Below, piece by piece: positions 23,301-40,400 of a stretch of DNA of 64,000 nucleotides; position 1 is the first letter of the stretch, and every line of letters starts with the position of its first letter. The position numbers and the translations under genes were made by a program. Source of the stretch: Rapana venosa (taxonomy: Eukaryota; Mollusca; Gastropoda; Neogastropoda; Muricidae); contig CM054165.1 in assembly GCA_028751875.1 (NCBI GenBank), positions 28,844,131 to 28,908,130 of the forward strand, written 5' to 3'. A model generated the notes under the pieces. It was not told the DNA's origin. It did no database searches and saw only the letters and a program-made list of their open reading frames with translations.

Positions 23301-26300
23301 AACCTTATAACAGCAAAAACATTATGTCAACATAACGTTTTATAACACCATAAAATTATGTCAACAACACCATAACAATTATGTCAAAATAACGTTTTAA
23401 ACCCCCATTAAATTATGGGCAACTAACCCTTTTTTTTAAAACATAACATTATGTCAACATAACGTTTTATAGAACCATAACTTATGTCAACTACTGTTTT
23501 ATAAAACCATAACATCATGTCAACAAACGTTTATACAACATAAACATTATGTCCACATAAGTTATAAAAACCATAATAATATGTCAACAAAGTTTTATAC
23601 AACCAATAAATTAAGAAAAAAATTACTTTTATACAACATTTAAAATTTGTCCCAATCACTGTTATACAGCAAAACTATTCAACAAAAGTTTATACAACCC
23701 TAACTTTCAACATAACGTTTTAAACAACAATTAAATTATGTCAACACATACGTTTTATAAAAAATAAACATTATGTCAACAAAAGTTTATTAAAACCATA
23801 ACATAAATTTCCATAACATGTTTATAACAATCATCATATGTCAACATAACGTTTATAACAACCATAACATTATAAAACAAAACGTTTTAAAACAACATAA
23901 CATTATGTCAAATAACGTTTAATAACAACCTACATCATTGAAAATAACGTTTATAACCCAACCATAACATTATGTCCAACTTGTTTTATAACACCATAAC
24001 CATTACAAATAACGTTTAGAAACACATAACATTATGTCAACATAACGTTTTTTAACAACCCTAACATTATGTCAACAAAACGTTTTTAACATAACTATGT
24101 ACATAACGTTTTATAACAACCCTAACATTATGTAACATAAAGTTTATAACAACATAACATTATGTCAACATAACGTGTTAAAAGAACCATAACATCAAGT
24201 CAACATAACGTGTTATAACAACCATAACATAATGTCAACATAACGTGTTATCACAACCATAACATCATGTCAACATAACGTGTTATAACAACCATAACAT
24301 TATGTAAACATAACGTTTTATAACAACCATAACATTATGTCAACACAACGTGTTATAACAACTATAACATTATGTCAACATTACGTTTTATAACAACCAT
24401 AACATTATGTCAAAATAACGTTTTATAAAAACCATAACATTATGTCAACATAACGTGTTATAACAACTATAACATCATGTCAACAGAACGTTGTATAACA
24501 ACCATAGACATTATGACAACATAACATTTTATAACAATATTACGATTTGTCTACATAACTTGTTACAACAGCCATAACATCATGTCAACAAAACGTGTTA
24601 TAACAACCATAACATCATGTCAACATAACGTTTTATAACAACCATAAGATCATGTCAGCATAACGTGTTATAACAACCATAACATTCTGTCAACATAACG
24701 TTTTATAACAACCAAAACATAATGTCAACATAACGTTTTAAAACAACCAAAACATAATGTCAACATAACGTTTTATAACAACCATAACCTTATGTCAACA
24801 TAACGATTTATAACAACCGTAACATAATGTCAACATTTTGTCAACAAAACGATTTTATAAAAAACCATAACATTATGTCAAGATAACGGATCATAATAAC
24901 AATAATATTATGTCAACATAACGTGTTATAACAACCATATTAACATGTCAACATAACGTGTTATAACAACCATAACGTTATGTCATCAAAACGTTCTATA
25001 ACAACCATAACATTATGTCAACGTAACGTTTTGTAACATCCATAACATTATAACAACATAACAGTTTTTAAACAACATAATATTTTGTCAATATAACGTG
25101 TTATACAACCAAAAAATCATGTAAAAAAACGTGTTATAACAACCATAACACCATGTCAACATAACGTGTTATAACAATCATAACATCATGTGAACATAAC
25201 GTTTTATAACAACAATAACATCATGTCAACGTAACGTTTTATAACAATCATACTGTTATGTCAACATAACGGTTTTTAGCAACCATAATATTGTCAACAT
25301 AAACGATTAATAACAAGCCATAACATCTGTCAACAAAAGTTTTTATAACAAGTAGAAACATTAGACAATCCATTTACTTTTTATAACAACACAATACAAT
25401 ATTAACATAACGGTTTATAACAGCCATCACATTATGTCAACATAACGGTTTTATAACATCCATATACATTAAATCATCGACATAACGTGTTAAACACCAT
25501 AAATAACATTATGTTCAACAAAACGTTTTTATAACAAGCCATAATCATTATGTCATCATAACGTTTTATAACAATATATTATTAGTCAACATAATCGTTG
25601 TTATTATATAACAACCATAACATCAGTCAATATAACGTGCTATAACAACCACAACATAATGTCAACATAACGTGTAATCACAACCATAACATCATGTCAA
25701 CATAAAGTGCTATAACAACCATAACATCATGTCAACATAACGTTTAATAACAGCCATAACATTATGTCAAGATAGCGTTCTATAACAACAAGAACATAAT
25801 GTCAACATAACGTGTTTTAACGGCAATAACATTATGTCAACATAACGTTTTATAACAACCATAACATCAAGTCAAAATATCGTAATATAACAACCATAAC
25901 ATACTGTCAACATAACGTGTTATCACAACCATAACATCATGTCACCATAACGTTTTATAACAACCATAACATCATGTCAACATACCGTTTTTTAACAACC
26001 ATAACATTATGATAAAATAACATTTTATAACAACATAACATTTTGTCAATAAAACATGTTATAACAATCATAACATCATGTTAACATAACGTGTTATAAC
26101 AACAAAACATCATGTCCAACATAAGGGTTTTTTATTAACAACCATAAAAAAACGTTATATCAACATAACGATATAAACACAATAACATTATGTCAACAAA
26201 CGTTTAATAACACCATATACATTATCTCGACAATAACGTTTCATAACAGTTATAACATTATGTCAACATAACGTTTTATAACAGCCATAACATTATGTCA

Positions 26301-29300
26301 ACATAACGTTTTATAACAACTATAACATTATGACAACATCACGTTTTATAACAACCATAACATTATGTCAACATAACGGTTTATAGGAACCAAAACATTA
26401 TGTCAATCTATTGATTTATAACAACCATAACATTATGACAACATAACGTTTTATTACAACCATAACATTATGACAACAAAACGGTTTATAGCAACCATTC
26501 ATTATGTCAACATAACGTTTTATAACAACCATAACATTATGTCAGCATAACGTTTTATAACAACCTTAACATTATGACAACATAACGTGTTATGTGAACA
26601 ATAACATTATGTCAACATAACTTTTAATAACAACCATAACATTATCTCGACATAACGTGTCATAACAGCCATAACATTATGTCAACAAAACGTTTTATAA
26701 CAGCCATAACATTATGTCAACATAACGTTTTTTAACAATTATAACATTATGACAACATAACGTGTTATCACAACCATAACATCATGTCACCATAACGTTT
26801 TATAACAAAATAACATCATGACAACATACGTTTTTTAAACAAACACATCGTTATGTCACATAACGTTTCTAACAACATAAACATTAATGTTCACATAACG
26901 TTTATAACAACCATAACATTATGTCAACATATCGTGTTATGTGAACAATAACATTATGTCAACATTACGGATTATAATAAGCATGACATTATGTCAACAT
27001 AACGTGTTATAACAACAATAACAACATGTCAACATAACGTGTTATAAAAACCATAACATTATGTCATCCTATCGTTCTATAACAACCATAACAATATGTC
27101 AACATAACGTTTTATAAATACCATAACATTATACCAACAAACCGTTTTATAACAACCATAACATTATGTTATCATAACGGTTTATAGCAACCATAACATT
27201 ATGTCAACATAACCATTTATAACAACCTTAACATTATGTCAACATAACGTTTATAATAACACTTAACATTATGACAACATCACTTTATTACAACCATAAA
27301 TTATATCAACAGAAGAACGGTTTATAGCAACCATAACATCATCTCCACATAACTTTATAACAAACCCATTAACGTTATCAACATAACGTATTTATAACAA
27401 CCATAAAATTCATGACAACTATCGTTATATAAAAGAACCATAACATTATTTCAACATAACGTTTATAACAACCATAACATCAAAGTCAACATAACGTGTC
27501 TATAACAACCAAACATAATGTCCCAACATAACGTGTTACACACCACCATAACATCATATCAACATCACGTTTTAAAAAACTCTCATAACATTATTACAAT
27601 ATAACGTTTTATAAAAAACATAACATTATTTCAACATAACGTCTTCTAACAGCATAGCATTATGTCAACATAACGTGTTATAACGACTATAACATTATGA
27701 CAATATAACGTTTTATAACAACCATAACAATATGTCAACATAACGTTTTGTAACACCATAACATTATGTCAACATAACGGTTTATAGCAACAATAACATT
27801 ATCTCAACATAACGTTTTATAACAACCAAAACATTATGTCAACATAACGTTTTATAACAACCATAACATTATGACAACATAACGTGTTATAAGAATATAA
27901 CATTATGTCAACATAACGTGTTATAACAACCATAACATCAAGTCAACATAACGTGTTATAACAACCATAACATAATGTCAACATAACGTGTAATCACAAC
28001 CATAACATCATGTCAACATAACGTTTTAAAAAACACTCATAACATTATGTCAACATAACTTTTTCTAAAAGCCATAACTTAATTTCAACACAACGTTTTA
28101 TAAAAACCATAACATTATGTCAACATAACGTTTTGTAACAACCATAACAATATGACAACATAACAGGTTTTTTTAACAACATAACATTTTGTCAATATAA
28201 CATGTTATAATAACCATAACATCATGTCAACAAAACGTGTTATAACAACCATAACATCATGTCAACATAACGTGTTATAACAACCATAACATCAGGTCAA
28301 CATATCGTTTTATAACAACCATAAAAAAATGTCAACATAACGTTTTATAACAACCATAACATTATATCAACATAACGATTTAAAACAATAACATTATGTT
28401 AACATAACGTTTAATAACAACCAAAACATTATCTCGACATAACGTTTCATAACAACCATAACATTATGTCAACATAATGTTTTATAACAGCCATAACATA
28501 ATGTCAACATAACGTTTTACTAAAAACCATAACATTATGCCAACAAACAGATTTTGTCAATATAACGTTTCATAACAACCATAACATCATGTCAACATAA
28601 CGATTTATAACAACAATAACATTATGTCAACATAACGTTTAGAAACAACAATAACATTATCTCGACATAACGTTTCATAACAGCCATATTATTATGTCAA
28701 CATAACGTTTTATAACAGCCATAACATTTTGTCAACATAACGATTTATAACAACCATAACATTATGTCAACATAACGGTTTTTAGCAACCATAACATTTT
28801 GTCAACATAACGATTTATAACAACCATAACATTATGTCAACATAACGTTTTATAAGAAGTAGAACATTATGACAACATAACGTGTTATAAGAACCATAAC
28901 ATTATGTCCACATAACGTGTTATAAGGACCATAACAATCAAAGTCAATTAAATCTTTATAACACCATAACGTAATGTCTCATAACGTTTATCACAACCAT
29001 AACATCATGTCAACATCACGTTTTAAAAAACACTCATAACATTTTTACAACATAACGTTTTATAAGAACCATAACATTATTTAAACATAACGTGTTCTAA
29101 CAAAATAACATAATGTCAACATAACGTGTTATAACAACTATAACGTTATGACAACATAACGTTTTATAACAACCATAACAATATGTCAACATAACGGTTT
29201 ATAGCAACCATAACATTATGTCAACATAGGGATTTATATCAACTATAACATTTTGGAACATCACATTTTATAACAACCATAACATTATGACAACATAACG

Positions 29301-31139
29301 TGTTAAAACAACCATAACATAATGTCAACATAACGTGTAATCAAAACCATAACATCATGTCACCATAACGTTTTAAAAACACTCATAACATAGGACAACT
29401 AACGTTTTATAACAACTCATAACCTTAGTCAACATAAACGTGGTCCCTTACAACATAACATTATTTGGTCAACATTAAAGTGTTAAACACTAAAACATTA
29501 TGACAACATAACGTTTTATTACAACCATAACATTATGTCAACATAACGTTTTATAACAGCCATAACATTATGTCAACATAACGTTTTATAAAAACAAAAA
29601 CATTATGCCAAGAAACCGTTTTATAACAACCATAACATTATGACAACATAACATTTATAAAAACATAACATTTTGTCAATATAACGTGTTATAACAACCA
29701 TAACATCATGTCATTAAAACTGTTATAACAATCAAAATATCATGTCAATATAACGTGTTATAACAACCATAACATCATGTCAACATAACGATTTATAACA
29801 ACAATAACATTATGTCAACATAACGTTTAATAACAACAATAACATTATCTCGACATAACGTTTCATAACAGCCATAACATTATGTCAACATAGCTTATTA
29901 GAACAGCCATAACATTATGTCAACATAACGTTTCATAACAAATATAAAATTATGCCAACATTACGTTTTATAACAACCATAACATTATGTCAACATAACG
30001 GTTTTTAGCAACCATAACATTATGTCAACATAACGATTAATAACAACCATCACATTATGTCAACATAATGTTTTATAACGAGTAGAACATTATGACAACA
30101 TAACGTGTTATAAGAACATAACATTATGTCAACATAACGTGTTATAAGAACCATAACATCAAGTCAACATATTGTGTTATAACATCCATAACATAATGTC
30201 AACATGACGTGTTATCACAACCATAACATCATGTCAACATCACGTTTTAAAAAACACTCATAACATTATTACAACATAACGTTTTTTAAGAACCATAACA
30301 TTATTTCAACATAACGTGTTCTAACAAAATAACATATGTCAACATAACGTGTTATAACAACAATAACATTATGACAACATAACGTATTATAACAACGATA
30401 ACAATATGCCAACATCACGGTTTATAGCAACCATAACATAATGTCAACATAAGGATTCATAACAACTATAACATTATGTCAACATAACGTTTTATAACAA
30501 CCATAACATTATGACAACATAACGTGTTATAACAACCATAACATCAAGTCAACATAACGTGTTATAACAACCATAACATAATGTCAACATAACGTGTAAT
30601 CACAACCATAACATCATGTCAACATAACGTTTTAAAAAAACACTCATAACATTATGACAACATAACGTTTTATAAGAACCATAACCTTTTGTCAACATAA
30701 CGGTTTAAAGCAACCATAACATTATGTCAACATAAGATTTTATAACAACCATAACTTTGAAGAGTATTTGTCACATAACTGTTCTTACAACATTAAATTA
30801 TGTCAAACATATCGTGTTATAGACAACTATAATATAATGACAACATCATGTTTTCTAACACCCTATAACATAGGTCAACATAACGGTTTTTAGCAACCAT
30901 AACATTATGTCAACATTACGATTTATAACAACCATAACATTATGTCAACATAACGTTTTATAACAAGTAGAACATTATGACAACATAACGTTTTATAACA
31001 ACCATAACATTATGTCAACATAACGGTATATAAAAGCGATAACATAATGTCAACATAACGTTTTATAAGAACCATAACATTATGACAACATAACGTGTTA
31101 TAAGAACATAACATTATCCCAACATAACGTGTCATAAGA

Positions 31140-31970
31140 ATCCATAACATCAGTCATATATCGTGTTATAAACAATCATAACAAAATGTCTACATAACGT
31201 GTTAGACACAACCATAACATCATGTTCAACAACACGTTAACAAGACACTCATGAAGCATGTTTATAACATATTGTTTTTTATAAGAACCATAACATTATT
31301 TCAAACATATCATGTTCTATAACAAAAAACATAATTCATCATAACGTGTTATAACAATTATACCGTAAGACAACAATATCGTTTTAATAACAAGCATAAC
31401 AAATGTCAACAAAACGTTATAGCTAAACATAACATATGTCAACCTAAGGATTTATAACAACCCATAACATTCTTGCAACATCACGTTTCATAACAACATT
31501 ATACATTATGACAAACTAACGTGTTATAACAACCATAACATCAAGTCAACATATCGTGTTATAACAACCTACCATCATGTCATTAAAACTGTTATAACAC
31601 TCAAAATATCATGTCCAATATCACGTGTTTATAACAACCATAACATCATGTCAACATAAGGGGAAACGTGCGAGTTATACCAACAATAACATTGAGTCAA
31701 CATAACGTTTAAATAACACAATAACATAATCTCGACATAACGTTACGCGGAGCCGCGCGTGCGCGCGGAGCGACATTATGTCAACATGCAATAAACGTTT
31801 TATAAAATCCATAACATTAGTCAACAAAGGCCGTTTATAACAAATATACACATTATGAACAAAACTACTTTGAATACCAACCACAACATTATGTCAACGG
31901 CTGCGAACGGTTTTTAATAGCAAACATAACAGTGCTTTGGAGCGCGCGGCGCGGGAGCGCGCGCGTTAAT
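31140..31970. repeat. Indel-rich satellite patch with GC-rich inserts
   Basis: Within AT-rich units there are sudden GC-rich stretches: GGGGAAACGTGCGAG (about 31660), GCGGAGCCGCGCGTGCGCGC (about 31747-31770) and GGAGCGCGCGGCGCGGGAGC (about 31938-31965). The clean copy at 29740-29890 shows normal satellite at the equivalent places, so the GC stretches replace ordinary unit sequence. Confidence 0.7.
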
Positions 31971-34900
31971 AACAACCATAACATCATGTCAACATAACGT
32001 TTTATAACAAGTAGAACATTATGACAACATAACGGTTTATAACAACCATAACATTATGTCAACATAACGGTATATAAAAGCCATGACATTATGTCAACAT
32101 AACGTTTTATAAGAACCATAACATTATGACAACATAACGTGTTATAAGAACATAACATTATATCAACATAACGTGTTATAAGAACCATAACATCAAGTCA
32201 TTATATCGTGTTATAACAACCATAACATAATGTCTACATAACGTGTTATCACAACCATAACATCATGTCAACATCACGTTTTAAAAAACACTCAACATTA
32301 TTACAACATAACGTTTTATAAGAACCATAACATTATTTCAACATAACGTGTTCTAACAAAATAACATAATGTAACATAACGTGTTATCACAACTATAACA
32401 TTATGACAACATAACGTTTTATAACAACCATAACAATATGTCAACATAACGGTTTATAGCAGCCATAACATTATGTCAACATAAGGATTTATAACAACCA
32501 CAACATTATGTCAACATAACGTGTTATCACAACCATAACATCATGTCCTCATAACGTTTTAAAAAACACTCATAACATTATTACAACATAACGTTTTATA
32601 ACAACCATAACATTATTTCAACATAACGTGTTCTAACAACATAACATTATGACAACATAACGTTTTATAGCAATCATAACAATACGTCAACATAACTTTT
32701 TATAGCAACCATAACATTATGTCAACATAACGTTTTATAACAACTATAACATTATGTCAACATAACGGTTTATAAGAGCCATAACATTATGTCAACATAA
32801 AGTTTTATAACAATCATTACATTATATCAACATAACGATTGATAACAACAAAACATTATGTCAACATAACGTTTAATAACAACAATAACATTATCTCGAC
32901 ATAACGTTTCATAACAGCCATAACATTATGTCAACAAAACGTTATATATCAGCCATAACCTTATATCAACATAACGTTTTATAACAACTATAACATTATG
33001 ACAACATAACATTTTATAACAACATAACATTTTGTCAATATCACGTGTTATAACAACCATAACATTATGACAACATAACGTGATATAAGAACATAACATT
33101 ATGTCAACATAAAGTGTTATAAGAACCATAACATCAAGTCAACATAACGTGTTATCACAACCATAACATCATGTCAACATAACGTTTTAAAAAAACACTC
33201 ATAACATTATTACAACATAACGTTTTATAACAACCATAACATTATTTCAACATAACGTGTTCTAACAACATAACATTATGACAACATAACGTTTTATAGC
33301 AATCATAACAATACGTCAACATAACGGTTTATAGCAACCATAACATTATGTCAACATAACGATTTATAACAACCATAACATTATGTCAACATCACGTTTT
33401 ATAACAACCATAACACTATGTCAACATAACGAATTATAGCAACCATAACATTCTGTCAACATAACGTTTTATAACAACCATAACATTATGTCAACATAAC
33501 GTTTTATTACAACCATAACAATACGTCAACATAACGGTTTATAGCAACCATAACATTATGTCAACATAACGATTTATCACAACCATAACATTATGTCAAG
33601 ATCACGTTTTATAACAACCATAACATTATGTCGACATAACGATTTATAGCAACCATAACATTATGTCAACATAAGGTGTTATAACAACCATAACATCATG
33701 TCAACAAAACGTGTTATAACAACCATAACATTATGTCCACATAATATGTTATAACAACCATATCATCATGTCAACAGAACGTTGTATAACAACCATAGAC
33801 ATTATGACAACATAACATTTTATAACAACATTACGATTTGTCAACATAACTTGTTATAAGAGCCATAACATCATGTCAACAAAACGTGTTATAACAACCA
33901 TAACATCATGTCAACATAACGTGTTATAACAACCATAAGATCATGTCAACATAACGTGTTATAACAACCATAACATTATGTCAACATAACGTTTTATAAC
34001 AGCCATAACATAATGTCAACATAACGTTTTATGAAAACCATAACATTATGTCAAAATAAAGTTTTATAACAACCATAACATTATATCAGAATAACGTTTT
34101 AGAGCAACCTGAACATTATGGCAATATAGCGCATCATAACAATCATAACATTATGTCAACATAACTTTTTATAACAACCAGAACATTATTTCAACAAAAC
34201 AATTTTATAAAAAACCATAACATTATGTCAACATAACGGATTATAATAACCATAAAATTATGTCAACATTACGAGTTATAACAACCATAACAACATGTCA
34301 ACATAACGTATTATAACAACCATAACATTATGTCATCATAACGTTCTATAACAACCTTTACATCATGTCAACAAACCGTGTTATATCAATCATAACATCA
34401 TGTCAACATAACGTGTTAGAACAAATAGAACATCATGTCAGCATAACGTTTTATAACAACCATAACATCAAGTCAACATAACGGTTTATAACAACAATAA
34501 CATTATGTCAACATAACGTTTAAAAACAACCATAACATTATCAAGACATAACGTGTCATAACAGCCATAACATTATGTCAACATAACGTGTCATAACAGC
34601 CATAACATTATGTCAACATAACGTTTTATAACACCCATAACATTATGTCAACATAACGTTTTATAACAACCATAACATTATGACAACATAACGTGATATA
34701 AGAACATAACATTATGTCAACATAACGTGTTATAAGAACCATAACATCAAGTCAACAGAACGTGCTATAACAATCATAACATAATGTCAACATAACGTGT
34801 TATCACAACCATAAGATCATGTCAACATAACGTTTTAAATAACACTCATAACATTATTACAACATAACGTTTTATAACAACCATAACATTATTTCAACAT

Positions 34901-34982
34901 AACGTGTTCTAACAACATAACATTATGACAACATAACGTTTTATAGCAATCATAACAATACGTCAACATAACGGTTGAAAAA

Positions 34983-37250
34983 CCAAAACATCATGTGAAC
35001 AAAACATGTTATAACAATCATAACATTATCTCGACATAACGTTTCATAACAGCCATAACATAATGTCAACATAACGTTTTATAACAACCATAACATTATG
35101 TCAACATAACGATTTATAACAACCGTAACATTATGTCAACATAACGATTTATAGCAACCATAACATTATGTCAACATAACGTTTAATAACAACCATAACA
35201 TTATCTCGACATAACGTGTCATAACAGCAATAATCATTATGTCAACATAACGTTTAATAACAACCATAACATTATCTCGACATAAAGTTTCATAACAGCC
35301 ATAACATTATGTCGACATAACGTTTTATAACAGCCATAACATCATATCAACATAACGTTTTTTAACAAATATAACATTATTACAACATAACGTTTTATAA
35401 CAACCATAACATTATGTCAACATATTGGTTTTTAGCAACCATAACATTATGTCAACATTACGAATAATGACAACCATAACATTATGTCAACATAACGTTT
35501 TATAACAAGTAGAACATTATGACAACATAACGTTTTATAAAAACCATAACATTATGTCAACATAACGTGTTATAAGAACATAATATTATGCGAACATAAC
35601 GTTTTATAACAATCATAACAATATTTCAACATAACGGTTTATAGCAAGCATAACATCAAGTCAACATAACGTGTTATAACAACCATAACATAATGTCAAC
35701 ATAACGTGTAATCACAACAATAACATCATGTCAACATAACGTGTTATAACAGTCATAACATTATGTAAACATAACGTTTTATAACAACTATAACATTATG
35801 ACAACATAACTTTTATAACAACCATAACATTATGTCAACATATGGTTTATAGCAACAATAACATCATGTCAACATAACGTGTTATAACAACCATAACTAT
35901 ATGTCAACAGAACGTTTTATAACAACCATAACACTATGACAACATAACGTTTTATAACAACCATAACATTATACCAAAATAACGATTTATAACAATAACA
36001 TTATGTCAACATAACGTTTAATAACAACCATAACATTATCACGACATATGATTCATAACGGCTATAACATTATGTGAACATAACGTTTTATAACAGCCAT
36101 AACATTATGACAACATAACGTGCTATAAAAACATAACAGTATGTCAACATAACGTGTTATAAGAACCAAAACATCATGTCAACAAAACATGTTATTACAA
36201 TCATAACATTATCTCGACATAACGTTTCATAACAGCCATAACATAATGTCAACATAACGTTTTATAACAACCATAACATTATGTCAACATAACGATTTAT
36301 AACAACCGTAACATTATGTCAACATAACGATTTATAGCAACCATAACATTATGTCAACATAACGTTTAATAACAACCATAACATTATCTCGACATAACGT
36401 GTCATAACAGCAATAACATTATGTCAACATAACGTTTAATAACAGCCATAACATTATCTCGACATAAAGTTTCATAACAGCCATAACATTATGTCGACAT
36501 AACGTTTTATAACAGCCATAACATTATGTCAACATAACGTTTTATAACAGCCATAACATCATGTCAACATAACGTTTTTTAACAAATATAACATTATGAC
36601 AACATAACGTTTTATAACAACCATAACATTATGTCGACATAATGGTTTATAGCAACAATAACATCATGTCAACATAACGTGTTATAACAACCATAACTAT
36701 ATGTCAACAGAACGTTTTATAACAACGATAACATAATGTCAACATAACATGTAATCACAACCATAACATCATGTCAACATAACGTGTTATAACAGCCGTA
36801 ACATTAGGTAAACATAACGTTTTATAACAACTATAACATTATGACAACATAACGTTTTATAACAACCATAACATTATGTCAACATAATGGTTTATAGCAA
36901 CAATAACATCATGTCAACATAACGTGTTATAACAACCATAACTATATGTCAACAGAACGTTTTATAACAACCATAACAGTATGACAACATAACGTTTTAT
37001 AACAACCATAACATTCTACCAACATAACGATTTATAACAATAACATTATAACAACATAACGTTTAATAACAACCATAACATTATCGCGACATATGTTTCA
37101 TAACGGCCATAACATTATGTCAACATAACGTTTTATAACAGCCATAACATTATGTCAACATAACGTTTTATAACAACTATAACATTATTACAACATAACG
37201 TTTTATAACAATCATAACATTATGTCAACATATTGGTTTTTAGCAACCAT
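34983..37250 (-). repeat. Two copies of a roughly 1.19-kb higher-order repeat
   Basis: The run of variant units starting with CCAAAACATCATGTGAAC near 34983 recurs almost unchanged near 36171 (ATCTCGACATAACGTTTC, then AGCCATAACATAATGTC, then an ACCGTAAC unit, in the same order). A TATTGGTTTTTAGC unit near 35425 recurs near 37230. Smaller duplications (GGTTTATAGCAACAATAAC at about 35842, 36645 and 36885) are superimposed. Confidence 0.75.
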
Positions 37251-37364
37251 AACACTATGTCAACATTACGATTAATAACAACCATAACACAATGTCAAAA
37301 TAAAAAGTTATCACAACCATAACATCATGTCAACATAACGTTTTATCCACCATATACATTAAGT

Positions 37365-37411
37365 CACATACCCCGTTTTTTTTTTTGTATTTTATTTTTT
37401 TTTTTTTTTAT
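37365..37411. repeat. T-rich interruption of the satellite
   Basis: CCCCG followed by runs of T, GTATTTTA and a further T run, inside otherwise regular inverted units. It may be a short poly(A)-tailed insertion scar on the minus strand or a consensus error. Confidence 0.6.
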
Positions 37412-40400
37412 AACAACTAGAAACATTATGTCAACATAACGTTTTATAACAACCATAACATTATGACAACATAACGTGTTATAAGAACATAACATTACGT
37501 CAACATATCGTGTTATAATAACCATAACATCAAGTCAACATATCGTGTTACAACAACCATAACATCATGTCAACATAACGGTGTTTAGCAACAATAACAT
37601 TATGTCAACATTAAGATTAATAACAACGATTACATCATGTCAACATACTGTGTTATAATAACCATAACATCATGTCAACATAACGTGTTATAACAACCAT
37701 AACATTATGTCAATATAACGTTTCTATCAACAGACCTTTACATTCATGTTCAACAAACGTGTTAAACAATCTTAACATCAGGTCAATTATAACGTTTAGA
37801 ACAAATATAAACATCATGTCAGTATAACGTTTTTTAACAACCATAACGTAATTTCAACATAACGTTTTATAACAACCATAACATTATATCAACATAACGA
37901 TTTATAACAACAAAAACATTATGTCAACATAACGTTTAATAACAACCATAACATTATCTCGACATAACGTTTCATAACAGCCATAACATTATGTCAACAT
38001 AACGTTTTATAACAGCCATAACATCATGTCAACATAACGTTTTAAAACAACTATAACATTATAACAACATACCATTTTATAACAACATAACATTTTGTTA
38101 ATATCACGTGTTATAACAACCATAACATCACGTCAACAAATCGTGTTATATCAATCATAACATCATGTCAACATAACGTGTTAGAACAAATAGAACATCA
38201 TGTCAACATAACGTTTTATAACAACCATAACATCATGTCAACATAACGATTTATAACAACAATAACATTATGTCAACATAACGTTTAATAACAACCATAA
38301 CATTATCTCGACATACCGTGTCATAACAGCCATAACATTATGTCAACATAACGTTATATAACAGCCATAACATTATCTCAACATAACGTTAAATAACAGC
38401 CATAAACATATGTCAACAGAACTGTTTATAAACACCATAACATCAATGTCAACAAAACGTTTAAAACAACCATAACATTATGACAACATAAACGTGTATT
38501 ATAAGATCTAACATATGTCAGCAAAAGTGTTATAAGAACCATAACATGAAGTCAACATTTCGTGTTAGAATAACAAACGCAAAACATCATGTCAACATAA
38601 CGTTTTATCACAACCTTTACATCATGCAACAAAAACGTTTTATACCATCCATAACAGAGTGAGGCGCGACATAACGGTTTATAACAACCATAACCATATG
38701 ACAACAATAAATTTTATAACAACATAACATTTAGTCAATATCACGTGTTATAACAACCATATCACACATGTCATGAAAAAACGGTTATAACATTCAAACA
38801 TCAAGTCACATAAACGTGTTAGAACAAATAAAACAGTCATCGTCAACAGAACGTTTTTCCATAACAGCCATAAACATATGTCACCATAAACGGTTTTTTA
38901 AACAACCATAACATTATGTCAACATAACGATTTATAACAAATATAACAGTATAATCTACATATCCTCTGAGCGAGCCGCAACTATAGATAGTATGTCACA
39001 TAACGGGTTATAGCAACCATAAGATTATAATCAACATAACGTTTTATAACATCCATAACGTTAATGTCAAAATATAACATTTTTAATAAACAACCATAAA
39101 ATTATGGCAACATAAAATGTTATAAGAACTAACATTATTCAAACATAAACGTGTTATAAGAACCATAACACAAGTCAACATAACGTGTTATTACAATCAT
39201 AATAATAATTTTCAACATAACGTTTACACAACCATAACATAATTCACAATAACGTTTTTAAAACATAACATTTTATAACAACATAGTATTTTGTCAATAA
39301 AACATGTTATAACAATCATAACATCATGTCAACATAACGTGTTATAACAACAAAACATCATGTCAACATAAGGGTTTTATAACAACCATAACGTTATATC
39401 AACATAACGATTTATAACAACAATAACATTATGTCAACATAACGTTTAATAACAACCATTACATTATCTCGACATAACGTTTCATAACAGAAATAACATT
39501 ATGTCAACATAACGTTTTATAACAACCATAACATTATGTCAACATAACGTTTTATAACAGCCATATTATAATGTCAACATAACGTTTTGTAAAAACCAGA
39601 ACATTATGTCAACATAACGTTTTGTAACAACCATAACATTATGACAACATAACAGTTTTGTAACAAAATAACATTTTGTCAATATAACGTGTTATAACAA
39701 CCATACCATCATGTCAAAAAAACCTGTTATAACAACAATAACACCATGTCAACAAAACGTGTTATAACAACTGTAGCATCATGTCAACATAACGTTTTAT
39801 AACAACCATAGCATTATGTCATCGTAACGTTTTATAACAACCGACCTATTATGTCAACATAACGGTTTTTAGCAACCATAACATTATGTCAACATAACGA
39901 TTTATAACAACCATAACATTATGTCAACAAAAAGTTTTAAAACTATGTTATGCTAACATAACGGTTTATAGCAACCATAACATTATGTCAACATAACGTT
40001 TTATAACAACCATAACATTATGTCAACATAACGTTTTATAACAACAATAGCATCATGTCAACATAACGTGTTATAAGAACATAACATTATGTCAACATAA
40101 CGTGTTAAAAGATCCATAACATCAAGTCAACATAACGTGTTATAACAACCATAACATAATGTCAACATAACGATTTATAACTACCATAACATTTTGTCAA
40201 AATAACGTTTTATAACAACTATAGCATTATGACAACATAACGTTTTATAACATTCATAACATTATGCTAACATAACGGTTTATAGCAACCATAACATTAT
40301 GTCAACATAACGTTTTATAACAACCATAACATTATGTAAACATAACGTTTTATAACAACAATAGCATCATGTCAACATAACGTGTTATAAGAACATAAAA

